From the NCBI GenBank assembly GCA_023428085.1, contig JAEYZK010000424.1, positions 1-7,658 of the forward strand: a stretch of 7,658 bases of DNA. Direction: 5' to 3'. Origin of the DNA: Pseudomonadota bacterium. GTDB lineage: Bacteria > Myxococcota > Myxococcia > Myxococcales > Anaeromyxobacteraceae. Under the pieces are notes generated by a model. The model was not told the DNA's origin. It searched no databases and saw nothing but the letters and a program-made list of their open reading frames with translations. Shown piece after piece: positions 5,899-7,658 of this stretch (its first letter is position 1; every line of letters begins with the position of its first letter). The position numbers were made by a program, and so were the translations under genes.

Positions 5899-6912
5899 TC
5901 AGGTACGGGGCGTCGTGATCGCCGCGAGCTCCTTCAGCTTCTCGCGCGCGGCACCCTTGTCGATCGACTCGGCGGCGACGCGGACCCCGCCGCGCAGGTC
6001 CTTCGCCGCGCCGGTCGCCACGAGGGCGGCGGCGGCGTTGGCGAGGACCGCGTCGCGGGGCGCGCCCTTCTGGCCGTCGAGCACGTCGCGCAGGATGCGG
6101 GCGTTGTCGGCGGCCTCGCCGCCGACGAGCTCCTCGATGGGGTGGCGGGAGAGGCCCATGTCCTCGGGCAGCATCGAGTAGCGCTCGGTCCCGCCCTCCT
6201 TCACCTCGCAGACGTGGGTCATGCCGGTCACGGTGATCTCGTCGAGCCCCTCGCCGTGGACCACGAAGGCGTGGCGGGCGCCGAGCGCCGCGAGGACGCC
6301 GCCGATGATCGGGACCCAGCGCGCCTCGTACACGCCCATCACCTGGTAGCGGGCCCCGGCGGGGTTCGCGAGCGGGCCGAGCACGTTGAAGATCGTCCGG
6401 ACGCCCAGCTCGCGCCGGATGCCGGCCACGGCCTTGAACGCCGGGTGGAGCCGCGGAGCGAAGAGGAAGCCGATGCCGACCTCGGCGATGGCCCGCTCGA
6501 CGACCTCCTTCGGCGCGTCCACGTTCACGCCGAGCGCGGCGAGCACGTCGGCGGAGCCCGACCGCGAGGAGACCGCGCGGTTGCCGTGCTTCGCGACGCA
6601 CACGCCCGCGCCCGCCACCGCGAACGCCGCGGCGGTGGAGATGTTGAAGGTGTGCCGGCCGTCGCCCCCCGTGCCGCAGGTGTCCACGAAGACGTCCTTG
6701 CCCACGTGCACCCGGTCGGCCCGGTCGCGCATCACCTGGGCGGCGCCGGCGATCTCGTCCACGGTCTCGCCCTTGAGCCGCAGCGCGGCGAGGAACGCGC
6801 CGACCTGGGCCGGCGTGGCGCCGCCATCGGCGATCTCGCCCATCACCTCGACCACCTCGGCGCGGGTGAGGTCCTGCCGGTCCATCAGCTTCACGACCGC
6901 TTGCTGGATCAT
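5899..6912 (-). CDS. trpD: Anthranilate phosphoribosyltransferase
   Basis: TrpD transfers phosphoribose from PRPP to anthranilate, the second committed step. The 337-residue protein is the usual length for the stand-alone enzyme. An N-terminal helical domain precedes the alpha/beta domain with CGTGGDGRHTFNIST (79-93), which binds PRPP. KHGNRAVSSRSGSADVL (108-124) follows and contributes to the anthranilate and PRPP sites. The metal-binding DE pair is at residues 224-225, and NVLGPLANPA (176-185) is also conserved. ATG 6912 overlaps the trpG stop as ATGA. GGAGG (6924 to 6920) lies seven bases upstream, so the start is well supported. It is a separate gene from trpG, not a TrpGD fusion as in enteric bacteria. 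The neighbouring trpC begins one base after its stop. Confidence 0.97.
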   Translation of the reverse strand: MIQQAVVKLMDRQDLTRAEVVEVMGEIADGGATPAQVGAFLAALRLKGETVDEIAGAAQVMRDRADRVHVGKDVFVDTCGTGGDGRHTFNISTAAAFAVAGAGVCVAKHGNRAVSSRSGSADVLAALGVNVDAPKEVVERAIAEVGIGFLFAPRLHPAFKAVAGIRRELGVRTIFNVLGPLANPAGARYQVMGVYEARWVPIIGGVLAALGARHAFVVHGEGLDEITVTGMTHVCEVKEGGTERYSMLPEDMGLSRHPIEELVGGEAADNARILRDVLDGQKGAPRDAVLANAAAALVATGAAKDLRGGVRVAAESIDKGAAREKLKELAAITTPRT

Positions 6913-7607
6913 TGCTGGGCCTCCGGAGACCGCGCCCGCGCCGGCCGGAGCCGCGCGAGCCAGTTGCCGAGGAGCCGCTTGCCCTGCGGCGTCAGGATCG
7001 ACTCGGGGTGGAACTGCACGCCCTCGACGTCGAGCGTCGTGTGCCGCAGGCCCATGATCTCGCCCTCGGCGGTCCACGAGGTGACGGCGAGGCAGGCGGG
7101 CAGGCTCGCGCGCTCGACCACGAGCGAGTGGTAGCGGCCCGCCTCGAACGGCGCCGCGAGGCCGGCGTAGAGCCCGTCGCCCTTGTGGTGCACCGGGCTC
7201 GACTTGCCGTGCACGATCCGCTCGTTGCGGATCACCGTGCCGCCGAAGGCCTGGCCGATGGCCTGGTGTCCCAGGCAGACGCCGAGCATCGGGATCGCCC
7301 CCGCGAGCCCGGTGATGGCCTCGAGCGTCACGCCCGCCTCGTTGGGCGTGCACGGCCCGGGCGAGAGGACGAGCCCCTCCGGCGCCCGGCGCCGGATCTC
7401 GTCCACGGTGATCTCGTCGTTGCGGTGGACCTCGACGCGCGCCCCGAGCTCGCCGAGGAGCTGGACGACGTTGAAGGTGAAGGAGTCGTAGTTGTCCACG
7501 AGGAGGACGCGGGGCCCCGGGTTCCTGTCGCCGTACACGACGCCCCGGGGTCCGCCCGCCTTCGCGCCGGGCTTCTGCGCGGCCCTCGCCTGTCCCCGCG
7601 CGCTCAT
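6909..7607 (-). CDS. trpG: Anthranilate synthase component II, glutamine amidotransferase
   Basis: TrpG hydrolyses glutamine and channels ammonia to TrpE, which converts chorismate to anthranilate. It is a class I amidotransferase with VLLVDNYDSFTFN (34-46), LSPGPCTP (81-88), the nucleophile motif GVCLGHQAIGQAFGG with Cys111, and GVQFHPES with His200 and Glu202, so the catalytic triad is complete. At 232 residues it exceeds the usual 190-200 because of about 32 extra N-terminal residues rich in Arg, Ala, Gly and Pro. ATG 7607 has a strong ribosome binding site (GGGGAGG, six bases upstream), so I keep the extension; an internal GTG at residue 24 has only a weak one. The frame is open from 7607 to the window edge, so a TrpE-TrpG fusion cannot be ruled out. 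The same fold also serves as PabA, but the trp operon context favours TrpG, possibly shared between both pathways. Confidence 0.95.
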   Translation of the reverse strand: MSARGQARAAQKPGAKAGGPRGVVYGDRNPGPRVLLVDNYDSFTFNVVQLLGELGARVEVHRNDEITVDEIRRRAPEGLVLSPGPCTPNEAGVTLEAITGLAGAIPMLGVCLGHQAIGQAFGGTVIRNERIVHGKSSPVHHKGDGLYAGLAAPFEAGRYHSLVVERASLPACLAVTSWTAEGEIMGLRHTTLDVEGVQFHPESILTPQGKRLLGNWLARLRPARARSPEAQQ

Positions 7608-7658
7608 CGCCGCCCTCCCCGCGCCGCGCGCGCCGGCCGCCGGGCGGCGGCCCGCTTG
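7604..7658 (-). CDS. Possible 3' end of trpE (anthranilate synthase component I), partial
   Basis: A frame is open from the right window edge to TGA 7606-7604, which overlaps the trpG ATG as ATGA, the same junction style seen at other genes of this operon. The 17 residues visible (KRAAARRPARAARGGRR) are arginine- and alanine-rich and carry no diagnostic TrpE motif, so identity is inferred only from position: trpE normally precedes trpG. The tail resembles the basic end of TrpB in this window. The other two minus-strand frames are also open over these 51 bases because the sequence is so GC-rich, so this call is weak. Confidence 0.35.
   Translation of the reverse strand, partial: KRAAARRPARAARGGRR

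Noticed and set aside
5896..7134. 412-codon plus-strand frame opposite trpD and trpG
   Set aside because: Same pattern: Arg/Ala/His-rich sequence complementary to highly conserved genes, with no start signal.
5899..7353. Longer TrpD starting inside trpG
   Set aside because: The extension is an out-of-frame reading of trpG. ATG 6912 has GGAGG seven bases upstream and the conserved protein begins there.
1..7658. Search for a novel defence, mobile or CRISPR-like system, tRNA or rRNA genes
   Set aside because: No direct repeat array, transposase, integrase, nuclease or toxin motif, tRNA or rRNA was seen. Nearly all sequence is accounted for by the aromatic amino acid genes and one transporter lipoprotein.

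Overview
The window is a very GC-rich stretch of bacterial chromosome. Coding positions end almost always in G or C, and GTG starts are common. The base composition, codon use and gene content fit a Myxococcota bacterium of the Anaeromyxobacter kind. This is inference from style only, because no rRNA or other phylogenetic marker is present.

The right-hand two thirds (about 2319-7658, minus strand) is a tryptophan biosynthesis operon in the order (trpE tail?)-trpG-trpD-trpC-trpF-trpB-trpA. TrpG, with TrpE outside the window, makes anthranilate. TrpD adds phosphoribosyl, TrpF isomerises, TrpC closes the indole ring, and TrpA/TrpB turn indole-glycerol phosphate plus serine into tryptophan. Genes are packed tightly: ATGA or GTGA four-base overlaps at trpG/trpD, trpC/trpF and trpB/trpA, and a one-base gap at trpD/trpC. 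The exception is a 77-bp spacer between trpF and trpB. That spacer holds a 22-codon ORF with its own Shine-Dalgarno sequence, and its stop overlaps the trpB start. The operon promoter and any leader or attenuator lie beyond 7658 and cannot be judged.

The left third holds three genes. At 1-833 (minus, cut by the window edge) is the N-terminal part of a lipoprotein substrate-binding protein of an ABC importer. Diverging from it at 898-1917 (plus) is a type I-beta DAHP synthase, the entry enzyme of the shikimate pathway that feeds chorismate to the trp operon. Next, at 2061-2279 (plus), is a small protein with two CxxC pairs, probably a zinc ribbon of unknown function, which converges on trpA. 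A strong GC hairpin lies in the 39-bp convergent gap.

Overall this is a well-understood aromatic amino acid locus. I did not find an undescribed system. The points worth a second look are the trpF-trpB spacer ORF, the zinc-ribbon gene and its ambiguous start, the arginine-rich tails on TrpB and the putative TrpE end, and the open frame upstream of trpG.
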